From positions 1 through 10,188 of the forward strand of contig CAMWVM010000034.1 of NCBI GenBank assembly GCA_947177715.1: 10,188 bases of DNA, given 5' to 3'. Source of the DNA: an uncultured Ruminococcus sp. GTDB lineage: Bacteria; Bacillota; Clostridia; Oscillospirales; Ruminococcaceae. Below the pieces are notes generated by a model that was not told where the DNA came from, searched no databases, and saw only the letters and a list, made by a program, of their open reading frames with translations. Positions 1-5,770 of the stretch are shown piece after piece. Made by a program: the position numbers and the translations under genes. Position 1 is the stretch's first letter. Every line of letters starts with the position of its first letter.

Positions 1-418
1 CTGCACCACATACTCCTCTTGGAGCTTTAGCAGTAATTCTACAGGGTCCCATATTGCATATCTTACAGCATATTCCTGCAAGCCCAAAGTTACACTGAGG
101 TTTTTGCTTATCAAAACGATCAAAAGCTGTATCTACACCGAGCTGTTCCATTTTAAGAATCATTTCTCTAACCGCAGGATCAGGAGTATTTTCTATAACA
201 TCTTGCTTAGATGGAAAAGTCTTTCTATACTCTGCTACTGCACTCATATAATCTTTTATAAAAGCCTGAGGATCTTTATCTTGTTCCTCCTGATGATCAG
301 CTTTTAAAGTAACAGTAGGTATACCGTGTTCATCAAAGCCTATTAAATTACGATGTGAATGTATGTGTGCAGGACAATGTTCATGTGTATGTTTATGATT
401 ATGATGATGTTGGCTCAT
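1..418 (-). CDS. cooS: Anaerobic Ni-Fe-S carbon monoxide dehydrogenase catalytic subunit, partial (N-terminal 139 residues)
   Basis: CooS oxidises CO to CO2, or runs the reverse reaction, at a Ni-Fe-S C-cluster; it is a cytoplasmic homodimer. Only the N-terminus is here and the gene runs off the left edge; family members are about 620-650 residues. It is recognised by the D- and B-cluster cysteine pattern: C109, C117, C118, C121, C126 and C137, in the context QCNFGLAGICCKICNMGPC and then RGVCGA. The ATG at 416-418 follows AAGGAG, which overlaps the stop of the ATPase gene 11 bases upstream, so it is the last visible gene of the transporter operon. Residues 1-22 contain ten histidines and a cysteine (HHHNHKHTHEHC...). 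The cysteine region starts about 70 residues later than in compact CooS enzymes as I remember them. The His-rich tail may bind nickel (inference). The family call is firm; the physiological role (energy conservation, acetogenesis, redox) is not visible. Confidence 0.93.
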   Translation of the reverse strand, partial: MSQHHHNHKHTHEHCPAHIHSHRNLIGFDEHGIPTVTLKADHQEEQDKDPQAFIKDYMSAVAEYRKTFPSKQDVIENTPDPAVREMILKMEQLGVDTAFDRFDKQKPQCNFGLAGICCKICNMGPCRITAKAPRGVCGA

Positions 419-429
419 AATAGATCTCC

Positions 430-1200
430 TTAAATATTATATTCAATATAAGTATCAGATTTAAGATTAAATAGCTCGAAAATTTTATCTCTTACCTGCA
501 AAAAGTTACCACTTGTTCTGTCACGAAAATGGTGAAGAGGAACTTTCACTACGCTCTTTACCTTTCCAGGATTAGGGGTCATAACAACTATTCTGTCAGC
601 AAGATAAACAGCTTCCTCTATATCATGTGTAACAAAAATAATGGTTTTGTTTTCCTTACGGCATATATCAAGTATATCATCTTGAAGCTTCATTCGTGTT
701 ATAGCATCAAGTGCACCAAATGGTTCGTCCATAAAAAGTATATCTGGGTCAACGACTAATGCTCTTGCAATTGCCACTCGTTGTTGCATACCTCCTGAAA
801 GCTGTCTGGGATGAGATTTTTTGAACTTATCCAATCCAACTAATTCTATGTATTTATCTGAAATTTCCTTACGTTCCTCTTTAGATAACTTTTTAGACTC
901 AAGTCCCAACTGAACGTTTTTTTCAACGGTTCTCCAAGGGAGAAGTCCGTAATTCTGAAATATGGTAACATTTTTATCAGTAGGCCTTGTAACCTCTACA
1001 TCATCAATTTTAATGCTTCCGTGATTAACCAGGTCAAAACCTGCAATAGCATTTAAAAGTGTACTTTTTCCACATCCCGAAGGACCGAGCAAACAAATAA
1101 ACTCGCCTTTTTCAATTTCAAGATTTACTTTATCAAGAGCTGTAAATTCTTTACCATTTTGTATAAATGTTTTGCTTGCATCTTTTATTACTATTTGCAT
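430..1200 (-). CDS. ABC importer ATP-binding protein, SsuB/TauB (NitT/TauT) family
   Basis: Cytoplasmic ATPase that powers the importer formed with the two genes upstream. The 256-residue protein has the full set of nucleotide-binding motifs: Walker A GPSGCGKST (39-47), Q-loop at Q82 in FQNYGLLPW, signature LSGGMQQR (134-141), Walker B ILFMDEP (154-160), the D-loop GALDA and the H-loop histidine H192 in VTHD. The FQNYGLLPW and DEPFGALDAITR wording is typical of nitrate/sulfonate/taurine-type ATPases. The start lies 3 bases after the permease stop, with a strong GGGGAGG ribosome site inside the end of the permease gene, so translation is probably coupled. The substrate cannot be read from the ATPase. 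Linkage to cooS 11 bases downstream suggests a role around CODH, but that is inference. Confidence 0.95.
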   Translation of the reverse strand: MQIVIKDASKTFIQNGKEFTALDKVNLEIEKGEFICLLGPSGCGKSTLLNAIAGFDLVNHGSIKIDDVEVTRPTDKNVTIFQNYGLLPWRTVEKNVQLGLESKKLSKEERKEISDKYIELVGLDKFKKSHPRQLSGGMQQRVAIARALVVDPDILFMDEPFGALDAITRMKLQDDILDICRKENKTIIFVTHDIEEAVYLADRIVVMTPNPGKVKSVVKVPLHHFRDRTSGNFLQVRDKIFELFNLKSDTYIEYNI

Positions 1201-1203
1201 AAA

Positions 1204-1962
1204 TCACGCACCTCCCCATAACTTCAGAATTTGCTTTTCAATAGATTTAAGAAGTGTATCAAGCAAAAGTCCAATCAAACCAATAACAAGTATAGTTGCC
1301 AGAAGTACATCTGCTCTAATGTTATTTCTTGCATCAATTATCTGATAGCCCAAACCTGATTGTGCACCTACCATCTCACCTGCTACAAGAAATATCCATG
1401 CTGTTCCCAAAGCCAAGTGTATTCCATTTGCTATCTGAGGAAAAGCTGCTGGAAAAATCACTTTCCACATAAGATAAGGTTGCTTTATTCCGAAATTTTT
1501 TGAAACCTTATAATAAATTGGATCGATATTTCCTACAGCCCCCACAGTAGACAAAAGGACAGGAAAAAATGCTGCAATAAAAATAATTACAATGGCTGGA
1601 ATATCTCCAATGCCAAAAAGAAGAACGATAAACGGCATCCATGCTGTTGGCGAAATTGGTCTTAACAGCTGAACCATTGGATTTATATATTTAAAAACAG
1701 AAGGAATCCTACCCAATATCAGCCCTAAAACTATGGCTATTACCACAGAACTTACATAACCAACACCAAATCTATACATACTTGTGCCTATGTTATTAAG
1801 TAATGTACCATCATTGCACATTTCTATTAAAGCATTAAATGCCTGTAGAGGTGATGGAAACAATACACTATCAAAATCGCTAACAATAAATAAAATCTGC
1901 CAAAGCCCTATTAATATCCCAATTGAAATTATAACATTCTTAAATGAAAGTAATTTCTTCAT
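1204..1962 (-). CDS. ABC importer permease, SsuC/TauC (NitT/TauT) family
   Basis: Integral membrane subunit, 252 residues, presumably a homodimer forming the channel of the importer. It has about six hydrophobic helices, beginning at residues 9-28. A conserved EAA-type cytoplasmic loop (NFGIKQPYLMWKVIFPAAFP, followed by QIANG) contacts the ATPase. The LGLILGR segment, the RPISPTAWMPF segment and the C-terminal ARNNIRADVLLATI segment are all characteristic of SsuC/TauC-like permeases. It lies 15 bases downstream of the binding-protein gene, with an AAGGAAG ribosome site at that gene's stop codon, and 3 bases before the ATPase. The length is normal and nothing is missing. Family assignment is secure; the substrate is not known. 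Confidence 0.94.
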   Translation of the reverse strand: MKKLLSFKNVIISIGILIGLWQILFIVSDFDSVLFPSPLQAFNALIEMCNDGTLLNNIGTSMYRFGVGYVSSVVIAIVLGLILGRIPSVFKYINPMVQLLRPISPTAWMPFIVLLFGIGDIPAIVIIFIAAFFPVLLSTVGAVGNIDPIYYKVSKNFGIKQPYLMWKVIFPAAFPQIANGIHLALGTAWIFLVAGEMVGAQSGLGYQIIDARNNIRADVLLATILVIGLIGLLLDTLLKSIEKQILKLWGGA

Positions 1963-1977
1963 TCACTTCACGCTTCC

Positions 1978-2907
1978 TTATAAATCATTCTTTACAAAGT
2001 CTTCATAGCTTGGTGGATTATCTGAAAGCTTATAATCCTTAACTTTTTTAACCAAGGTATCATAGGTTTCCTTTGTTATATTCAAATCATCATATGAAAT
2101 CCACTGCAATGAAATATCAAGAACATCATCTTTTTGCTTTAGATATTTTTTTGCTATTTTTTTAGCCTTTTCTTTATCAAGGTTTGCCCCAGCTTTTTTA
2201 TAGTTATCTACAAAATCTTTTGCGTCTTGAGGTTTGTTGTTTATAAATTTATCTGTAAGCACCAATCCACAACAAAGTGAATCTTCCCAAAGTTCTTCTG
2301 AAGAGTATAAAACTTTTCCTGCTTTTAAAGATACTCCCATTGCACCAAATGGTTCTGCAACACAGTAACCATCTATTTGTCCACTTGCCAAAGCTGATGG
2401 CATTTCTGTAGGTGCAAGCTCAGTAATTTTAATATCTTCAATTGTAAGACCACCATTTGCAAGGGCATCATTAAGTAAAATATTATGAGATGATTGTCTA
2501 TGAGGAATTGCAAATGTTTTTCCCTTCAAATCTTCAATCTTTTCTATCTCATTAGAAACCACAATTACATTACCATCTTTATGTCCAAGGGCGACTGCCT
2601 TAATTCCAGCACCTTCTTGCTTGGATTTCATTGCCAGTTCTATAAGCACAGAAGCTCCGTCAACCTTACCAGAATTAAGTGCGTCAAGCAACTCAGGCCA
2701 AGAACCATATTTAACCAACTCAACCTTTGCACCATCAGAATTTTTTTCAAGCTCCTCAGCTTCTTCTAACACTGCAAGCGAGTGTGTTATTGGTAGATAT
2801 GCAATTTTAATACTATTTTTTTCTTCAGAATCTTTTATTCCACAAGCAGTAAATAAAAAGGTAAAAATTCCTGTCAAAGCTAATGCCAATATTTTATTTT
2901 TCCTCAT
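1978..2907 (-). CDS. ABC transporter solute-binding lipoprotein, SsuA/NMT1-like (NitT/TauT family)
   Basis: The 309-residue extracytoplasmic receptor that delivers substrate to the permease. The N-terminus is a lipoprotein signal: two basic residues, a hydrophobic core and the lipobox FTAC, so cleavage and lipidation are expected at Cys22. The mature part follows the type II periplasmic-binding fold of the NMT1/SsuA group: KIAYLPITHSLAV at the first strand, KYGSWPELLDALNSGKVDGA in lobe 1, LKGKTFAIP and PSALASGQIDGYCVAEPFGA in the hinge and second lobe. Relatives bind sulfonates, taurine, nitrate, thiamin precursors or aromatic acids; no diagnostic ligand residues can be named here. A cysteine pair (SLCCG) near the middle of the mature protein is notable. 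It is the first gene of the operon with permease, ATPase and cooS, behind a consensus promoter; the ribosome site is AAAGGGA. Confidence 0.9.
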   Translation of the reverse strand: MRKNKILALALTGIFTFLFTACGIKDSEEKNSIKIAYLPITHSLAVLEEAEELEKNSDGAKVELVKYGSWPELLDALNSGKVDGASVLIELAMKSKQEGAGIKAVALGHKDGNVIVVSNEIEKIEDLKGKTFAIPHRQSSHNILLNDALANGGLTIEDIKITELAPTEMPSALASGQIDGYCVAEPFGAMGVSLKAGKVLYSSEELWEDSLCCGLVLTDKFINNKPQDAKDFVDNYKKAGANLDKEKAKKIAKKYLKQKDDVLDISLQWISYDDLNITKETYDTLVKKVKDYKLSDNPPSYEDFVKNDL

Positions 2908-2940
2908 AATTTATATCCCTTTCTTTATTCTATAATTCCT

Positions 2941-3008
2941 ATATGATTAATATGATTATGTGGCATATTATACATTATAAAATTCCATTTGTCAACGGAT
3001 TAGTAATC
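2941..3008. promoter_or_regulatory. Candidate operator: cluster of GATTA/TAATC half-sites around the operon promoter
   Basis: A 9-base tandem duplication ATATGATTA occupies 2941-2949 and 2950-2958, at or just after the predicted transcription start. An 11-base perfect inverted repeat GATTA-G-TAATC occupies 2998-3008, immediately upstream of the -35 box. The GATTA half-site therefore occurs three times, plus once inverted, flanking the promoter on both sides. This arrangement suits a regulator binding on both sides of RNA polymerase. The repeats are seen directly; the regulatory role is inferred, and AT-rich DNA produces such repeats by chance fairly often. Confidence 0.35.
2967..2995 (-). promoter_or_regulatory. 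Consensus sigma-A promoter of the transporter-cooS operon
   Basis: Read on the minus strand: TTGACA at 2995-2990, a 17-base spacer, then TATAAT at 2972-2967. Both boxes are perfect matches. Transcription should begin near 2960, giving a leader of about 50 bases before the ATG at 2907. A second TATAAT at 2979-2974 is only 10 bases from the -35 and is unlikely to be used. A promoter this strong implies high basal expression unless a repressor acts on it; see the repeat cluster around it. Confidence 0.85.
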
Positions 3009-3169
3009 GTTTCAGCAATTTAACCCATTCGTTTAAGTAACTATTAAAATTTTTGTATATAATTTATATTATTTATATAGGTAATATATTATTTAATTTA
3101 ATAACTATCTATTATTGCAACTTGAGATTTTCTTATTTTATATTTACAAGAATATTATGTAAGTATTAT

Positions 3170-3478
3170 TATCGTGATTCTATTACACCAATTCCAGTAT
3201 TTGATGTGAAAAAATTATATCTTCACAAAATAAAATCATTTTATCAATAAAAATAGAAGAAGGAACAGAACCACCTTATATTACTAATAAAGGACAGATA
3301 TTTCGGAAAGTTTCTTTAGAATTATATGTGATTAAAGATTCATCAGAGCTAACACAGCTTTTTCATAAAAAAAGAGATAATGATAAACGCATTCTTAAAA
3401 AAATAACTATTGAGCCTTTATCGGAGCCACAATTACCAAATAATTTGTATGGATATAATGATTCTCTTAAACTTTATC
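3170..3478 (+). pseudogene. Remnant of an AlbA_2 (Schlafen-like) domain regulator, frameshifted and truncated
   Basis: Two plus-strand frames join into one degraded protein. The first frame (about 3170-3208) reads RDSITPIPVFDV. After an A-rich run near 3208-3214 the homology continues in another frame as EKIISSQNKIILSIKIEEG, TEPPYITNKGQIFRKVS and then KDSSELTQLFHKKRDNDKRI. This matches the end of the AlbA_2 domain as I know it (an I-x-I-x-EG-x-xPPY-x-x-x-G-x-x-xR pattern), found in putative ATP-binding transcriptional regulators. The domain's N-terminus and everything after GYNDSLKLYL are missing: upstream is AT-rich sequence with no homology I can see, and downstream the frame runs directly into the tRNA-derived repeat at 3479. 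It is probably the scar of an earlier integration or deletion. No ribosome site is visible. Confidence 0.5.
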
Positions 3479-3505
3479 TGGTGCGGCAAACAGGACTTGA
3501 ATTCG
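3479..3505. repeat. Partial copy of the tRNA-Leu 3' end: candidate left attachment site
   Basis: TGGTGCGGCAAAC here is identical to the first 13 plus-strand bases of the tRNA-Leu gene at 7531-7543, which encode the CCA end and acceptor stem. The match continues through the T-arm (GGACTTGAA then CG), giving 24 of 27 identical positions in direct orientation, 4052 bases apart. Similarity stops after 3505, so this is not a tRNA. Tyrosine recombinases commonly integrate at tRNA 3' ends and leave such a direct repeat at the far end. The three mismatches mean either a short core of about 13 bases or an old site. No terminator is seen to its left, where the original tRNA terminator might be expected. 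Confidence 0.5.
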
Positions 3506-3506
3506 G

Positions 3507-3914
3507 AAAGTAGCATTTCACATCATTTCATATCATGCAATAAAGCACGTACTTTCGCCATTTTTTGAAATCAAAATTTTATAACGTTGCATAACATTTC
3601 ATCAAATCTCATAAAAATAATCACCAAACAATGACCATTTACCTGTAAGATCGTTGCAAATAGTTTTTATATCCCTGTTCATGGATATATGATTTAACCT
3701 TGACATTTTTCAACAATATAAAACCGTTAGTTTGTGTAACAAAGCGATGCTTGTTTTACTGATTTAAAGTGCAAAAATAGCCGCCCAACCTCTTAAATCT
3801 ATCAAAATCAATTCTAACACGCTTTGACTTAAGACTATAACACCCCATAACACCCAATAGAAGTGCCATACAGTGCATTCTCGTACAAATCAGAGTTATA
3901 TTAAGCATAATAAT
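3507..3914. other. Gene-poor interval of the island
   Basis: About 400 bases with no gene I can support. Besides the direct repeats at its left end, it contains an inverted repeat TATATCC / GGATATA (3668-3674 and 3683-3689, loop of 8). A TTGACA at 3700-3705 has no -10 box at suitable spacing. An open minus-strand frame near 3756-3900 has no ribosome site or recognisable motif and overlaps the Fic remnant in another frame, so it is not called. Confidence 0.5.
3514..3604 (+). repeat. Short direct repeats beside the left attachment site (possible integrase arm sites)
   Basis: CATTTCACAT (3514-3523) is followed directly by CATTTCATAT (3524-3533) and then CATGC; a third copy, CATTTCATCA, lies at 3595-3604. 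The spacing and the position just inside the tRNA-derived repeat resemble integrase arm-binding sites of tRNA-integrating elements. Function is inferred. Confidence 0.35.
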
Positions 3915-3942
3915 AGCAGGACTGATTAATTTCAATCCTGCT
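3915..3942 (-). terminator. Hairpin downstream of the Fic remnant
   Basis: AGCAGGA (3915-3921) pairs with TCCTGCT (3936-3942). On the minus strand the C.A mismatch next to this stem becomes U.G and three more pairs form, giving an 11-pair stem with a 6-base loop. It begins 9 bases past the Fic stop codon. The U-tract on the minus strand is weak (UAUUAUUAUG); on the plus strand GTTTTGTTTTT follows, so it may work in both directions. Confidence 0.55.
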
Positions 3943-3951
3943 GTTTTGTTT

Positions 3952-4254
3952 TTATTCGCTCTCAATAATGCTGATATACCGTTCAAGCTCTTGGCGTTCA
4001 TAATCGGCAATTAAGTCCATAAGCATATCCGCAGTACCGTTTTTTCTATAATCGTCAAAACAATCGTAATACTTAATTCTGTCGATAAATTTAATATTAA
4101 TAGGCAAAAAGCCTTTTTTCATAAGTTCAAAGTTTAGCAAAAGCCTGCCGGTTCTGCCGTTGCCGTCAATAAACGGGTGAATACTTTCAAACTTCAAATG
4201 CAATAAAGCAACAGATTTTGAAAAGGTTGGATATGAACCTTGCGCTGATTGCAT
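3952..4254 (-). pseudogene. C-terminal fragment of a Fic/DOC-family protein
   Basis: The 100-residue frame contains the full Fic catalytic motif HPFIDGNGRTGR, with the histidine and the GNGR anion-binding loop, followed by LLLNFELMKKGFLPINIKF and a typical C-terminal helix region ending ERYISIIE. Fic enzymes usually transfer AMP or related groups from nucleotides to target proteins. Normal Fic proteins have at least 100 further residues before this motif. Here the frame is closed by a stop a few codons upstream of the first ATG, there is no ribosome site, and the small-RNA terminator lies 90 bases beyond. I therefore read it as a truncated, probably non-functional remnant. A short Fic protein that uses this ATG is possible but less likely. 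No antitoxin gene is visible next to it. Confidence 0.7.
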
Positions 4255-4341
4255 AGGAGATAGATAATATATTAGGAGTTATGAGCACACTTTTAGCTTA
4301 ACTGTTGATTTTTAGTTAAATTTGTGATAAAATGTAGTAAA

Positions 4342-4419
4342 TAAAAAACCTCACCAGTACCGCGAATACTGATGAGGAAAATAGGGGTTAAAGGATTACA
4401 GGAATCCTCCTGTACTTCC
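4342..4419 (-). ncRNA. Candidate small RNA 1 (about 78 nt), upstream of the zinc-ribbon operon
   Basis: A complete transcription unit without an ORF. A strong minus-strand promoter (4427-4455) predicts a start near 4419. The RNA would begin GGAAGU, then form a hairpin ACAGGA-GGAU-UCCUGU. It continues through a pyrimidine-rich linker (AAUCCUUUAACCCCUAUUUU) into an 11-pair terminator stem with a 7-base loop UUCGCGG, followed by UUUUUUAUUU. The stem contains a U.G pair that is a C.A mismatch on the other strand, supporting minus-strand transcription. A competing hairpin AGGAUU-CCUGU-AAUCCU is mutually exclusive with the first. The UUUCCUC stretch at the linker-stem junction can pair with GAGGAAA in the ribosome sites of both the zinc-ribbon gene and the integrase gene. 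I do not recognise a known RNA family. Confidence 0.6.
4343..4377 (-). terminator. Intrinsic terminator of small RNA 1
   Basis: CCTCA-C-CAGTA (4349-4359) pairs with TACTG-A-TGAGG (4367-4377). On the minus strand all eleven positions pair, one as U.G, and the stem is followed by TTTTTTATTT (4348 leftward). It is one of the strongest terminators in the window. No minus-strand protein gene feeds it. Confidence 0.75.
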
Positions 4420-4426
4420 AAAAATT

Positions 4427-4455
4427 ATTATATCACCATAATTCGACAATGTAAA
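4427..4455 (-). promoter_or_regulatory. Promoter of small RNA 1
   Basis: Minus strand: TTTACA at 4455-4450, a 17-base spacer and TATAAT at 4432-4427 preceded by TGA, which makes an extended -10. There is no minus-strand ORF downstream before the terminator at 4343-4377, so the promoter appears dedicated to the short RNA. Confidence 0.7.
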
Positions 4456-4495
4456 CGTATTTATAATATTGTTCAAAATTTATTAAATATTGTCG
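4444..4495 (+). promoter_or_regulatory. Intergenic control region of the zinc-ribbon operon, with an inverted repeat
   Basis: A plus-strand TATAAT at 4462-4467 is a plausible -10 for the zinc-ribbon genes, but no good -35 lies at normal spacing (TCGACA at 4443-4448 is too close). The perfect 7-base inverted repeat CGACAAT (4444-4450) / ATTGTCG (4489-4495) brackets this -10. Its left arm touches the -35 of the divergent small RNA 1 promoter. A single regulator could therefore control both directions (inference). Confidence 0.35.
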
Positions 4496-4519
4496 GAAAG
4501 TGTGACAGGAGGAAATCTA

Positions 4520-4933
4520 ATGAAAAAATATGTTTGTCCTGTATGCAGTTCAAGATGTGATAAACCTTATTGCAATGAATGCGACTGCACAATACCAAGT
4601 AATAGTTTTGTTGATGTAGAAGATATAGAAAAATACAGTTATTGCAATTATTGCGGTAACAAGGTAATTGGCAATAAAAATAATTGCCCATATTGCGGAG
4701 AAATAATGTTTAAAGGAGATAAAAAACCTTACCATTATGTTTCTGATAGAAAGCAAAATGTAAACTTTCATTTCCTTAATTATATTTTATCATTCCTAAT
4801 TCCCTTTGTTGGTTTTATTATGGGTGCAATTTTTTTGACTCGTGATGACGAAAGAGGTGCTGGAACAATTTGTATAGTATTGGGTATCATATCAATGTTT
4901 ATTAGTATGATTTTATATAGTACTTTATTGTGA
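4520..4933 (+). CDS. Double zinc-ribbon membrane protein, function unknown
   Basis: A 137-residue protein. The start is the ATG at 4520 because AGGAGG lies at 4507-4512; an upstream in-frame TTG at 4490 is not credible. The N-terminus has two zinc-ribbon-like knuckle sets: C6-x2-C9 with C18-x2-C21, and C42-x2-C45 with C56-x2-C59 (CNYCG ... CPYCG). After a polar linker come two membrane helices, about 85-106 and 114-135, separated by a short charged loop (RDDERGAG). This layout resembles small bacterial zinc-ribbon proteins with a C-terminal membrane anchor, whose roles are mostly unknown. It is the first gene of a plus-strand cassette; the next gene starts 47 bases after its stop. It has no catalytic motif. 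Expression may be affected by the small RNA divergently encoded just upstream. Confidence 0.8.
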   Translation: MKKYVCPVCSSRCDKPYCNECDCTIPSNSFVDVEDIEKYSYCNYCGNKVIGNKNNCPYCGEIMFKGDKKPYHYVSDRKQNVNFHFLNYILSFLIPFVGFIMGAIFLTRDDERGAGTICIVLGIISMFISMILYSTLL

Positions 4934-4980
4934 CATAACTAAATCAGATGAAAAATATGACAATCAAGGAGTGACAGAGT

Positions 4981-5742
4981 ATGAATTGTATTAAATGTGG
5001 TGCGGAAAATCCAGACGACGCAAATTTTTGCTCTAAATGTGGGTCAGAGCTACCTTTGACCGTTACTAATTCGGTATTGGAAAACCAAATTATAAATAAC
5101 TGCTATGCAGATAATAAGAATAGAAAAGGAATCAAAGTTGCGCTTACTGTTGTTGCAGCAATTGTAATGATTTTTATTGGGTTTTATTTAGCAGTGAAAA
5201 ATAATTCAGGACTACACGAAAAACATTTAGAAAAAGATGTAGCAGCAATTGAAAGCGAGTTATTTAATAATGGTGGTACAAAGATAAGTGATATTGTAGA
5301 TGCTTATAAAGATACATATACACAAAATGATGATACAAACAGTTTAGATGACGATTACGATAAAGAATTAACTGAAGATCAACAATACACAAAAACATGT
5401 TATACTAATCTACGGTACTTTAACGAAGAATATCTTTCTGATGATAAATTGACAAACAGTGAAAAAGATTTATTAATATCTACTTTAGACACTCTTATTC
5501 AGGCGTTAAAAGACGAACAGATAAATAACATGACATCTGCTCTGTCTATTTATTCTGATAGCAGTTTTATGGATACTATGACTGATTTTACTGTAGAGCA
5601 TTTCAAAATTCTGCAAAGTTCACATGATGTTATTACTTCATATTGGGATAAAATTTGTAAAGGCGAAAATATAACAACTGAAGATAAAGAAAGTTTTGAA
5701 AAAGAAATGAACTACCTTGAAACATTATCTATAAAAGAATAA
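4981..5742 (+). CDS. Zinc-ribbon, single-pass membrane protein with a large extracytoplasmic domain, function unknown
   Basis: A 253-residue protein. Residues 1-21 form a classic zinc-ribbon: C3-x2-C6-G with NPDDANFCSKCG (C17, C20). A basic stretch (NKNRKGIK) precedes one membrane helix at about 51-72, so the ribbon should be cytoplasmic and the C-terminal 180 residues outside. The outer part is acidic, Lys/Glu/Asp-rich, predicted mainly helical, and has a low-complexity DDDYDKE stretch. No enzyme motif is seen. The ribosome site AAGGAG sits in a leader AGGAGTGACA just before the ATG, a leader shared with the next, broken gene. It probably forms an operon with the preceding zinc-ribbon gene. 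Similar ribbon-TM proteins are common in Clostridia with no assigned role; sensing or a scaffold at the membrane is a guess. Confidence 0.8.
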   Translation: MNCIKCGAENPDDANFCSKCGSELPLTVTNSVLENQIINNCYADNKNRKGIKVALTVVAAIVMIFIGFYLAVKNNSGLHEKHLEKDVAAIESELFNNGGTKISDIVDAYKDTYTQNDDTNSLDDDYDKELTEDQQYTKTCYTNLRYFNEEYLSDDKLTNSEKDLLISTLDTLIQALKDEQINNMTSALSIYSDSSFMDTMTDFTVEHFKILQSSHDVITSYWDKICKGENITTEDKESFEKEMNYLETLSIKE

Positions 5743-5770
5743 ATAATTGGCAATTAGGAGTGACAAAATT

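Noticed and set aside
3053..3208. Tyr/Ile-rich plus-strand frame before the AlbA_2 remnant
   Set aside because: The composition simply reflects AT-rich DNA; only its last dozen codons match the AlbA_2 pattern, and these are included in the pseudogene.
3700..3722. Possible plus-strand promoter TTGACA with TATAAA
   Set aside because: The spacer is only 11 bases and no gene follows on that strand.
3756..4010. Open minus-strand frame of 84 residues with a basic C-terminal part
   Set aside because: No ribosome site, no motif, overlaps the Fic fragment in another frame, and crosses a terminator hairpin.
4372..4560. Plus-strand frame of 62 residues across the small RNA 1 region
   Set aside because: It covers the promoters and the start of the zinc-ribbon gene in another frame, with no ribosome site.
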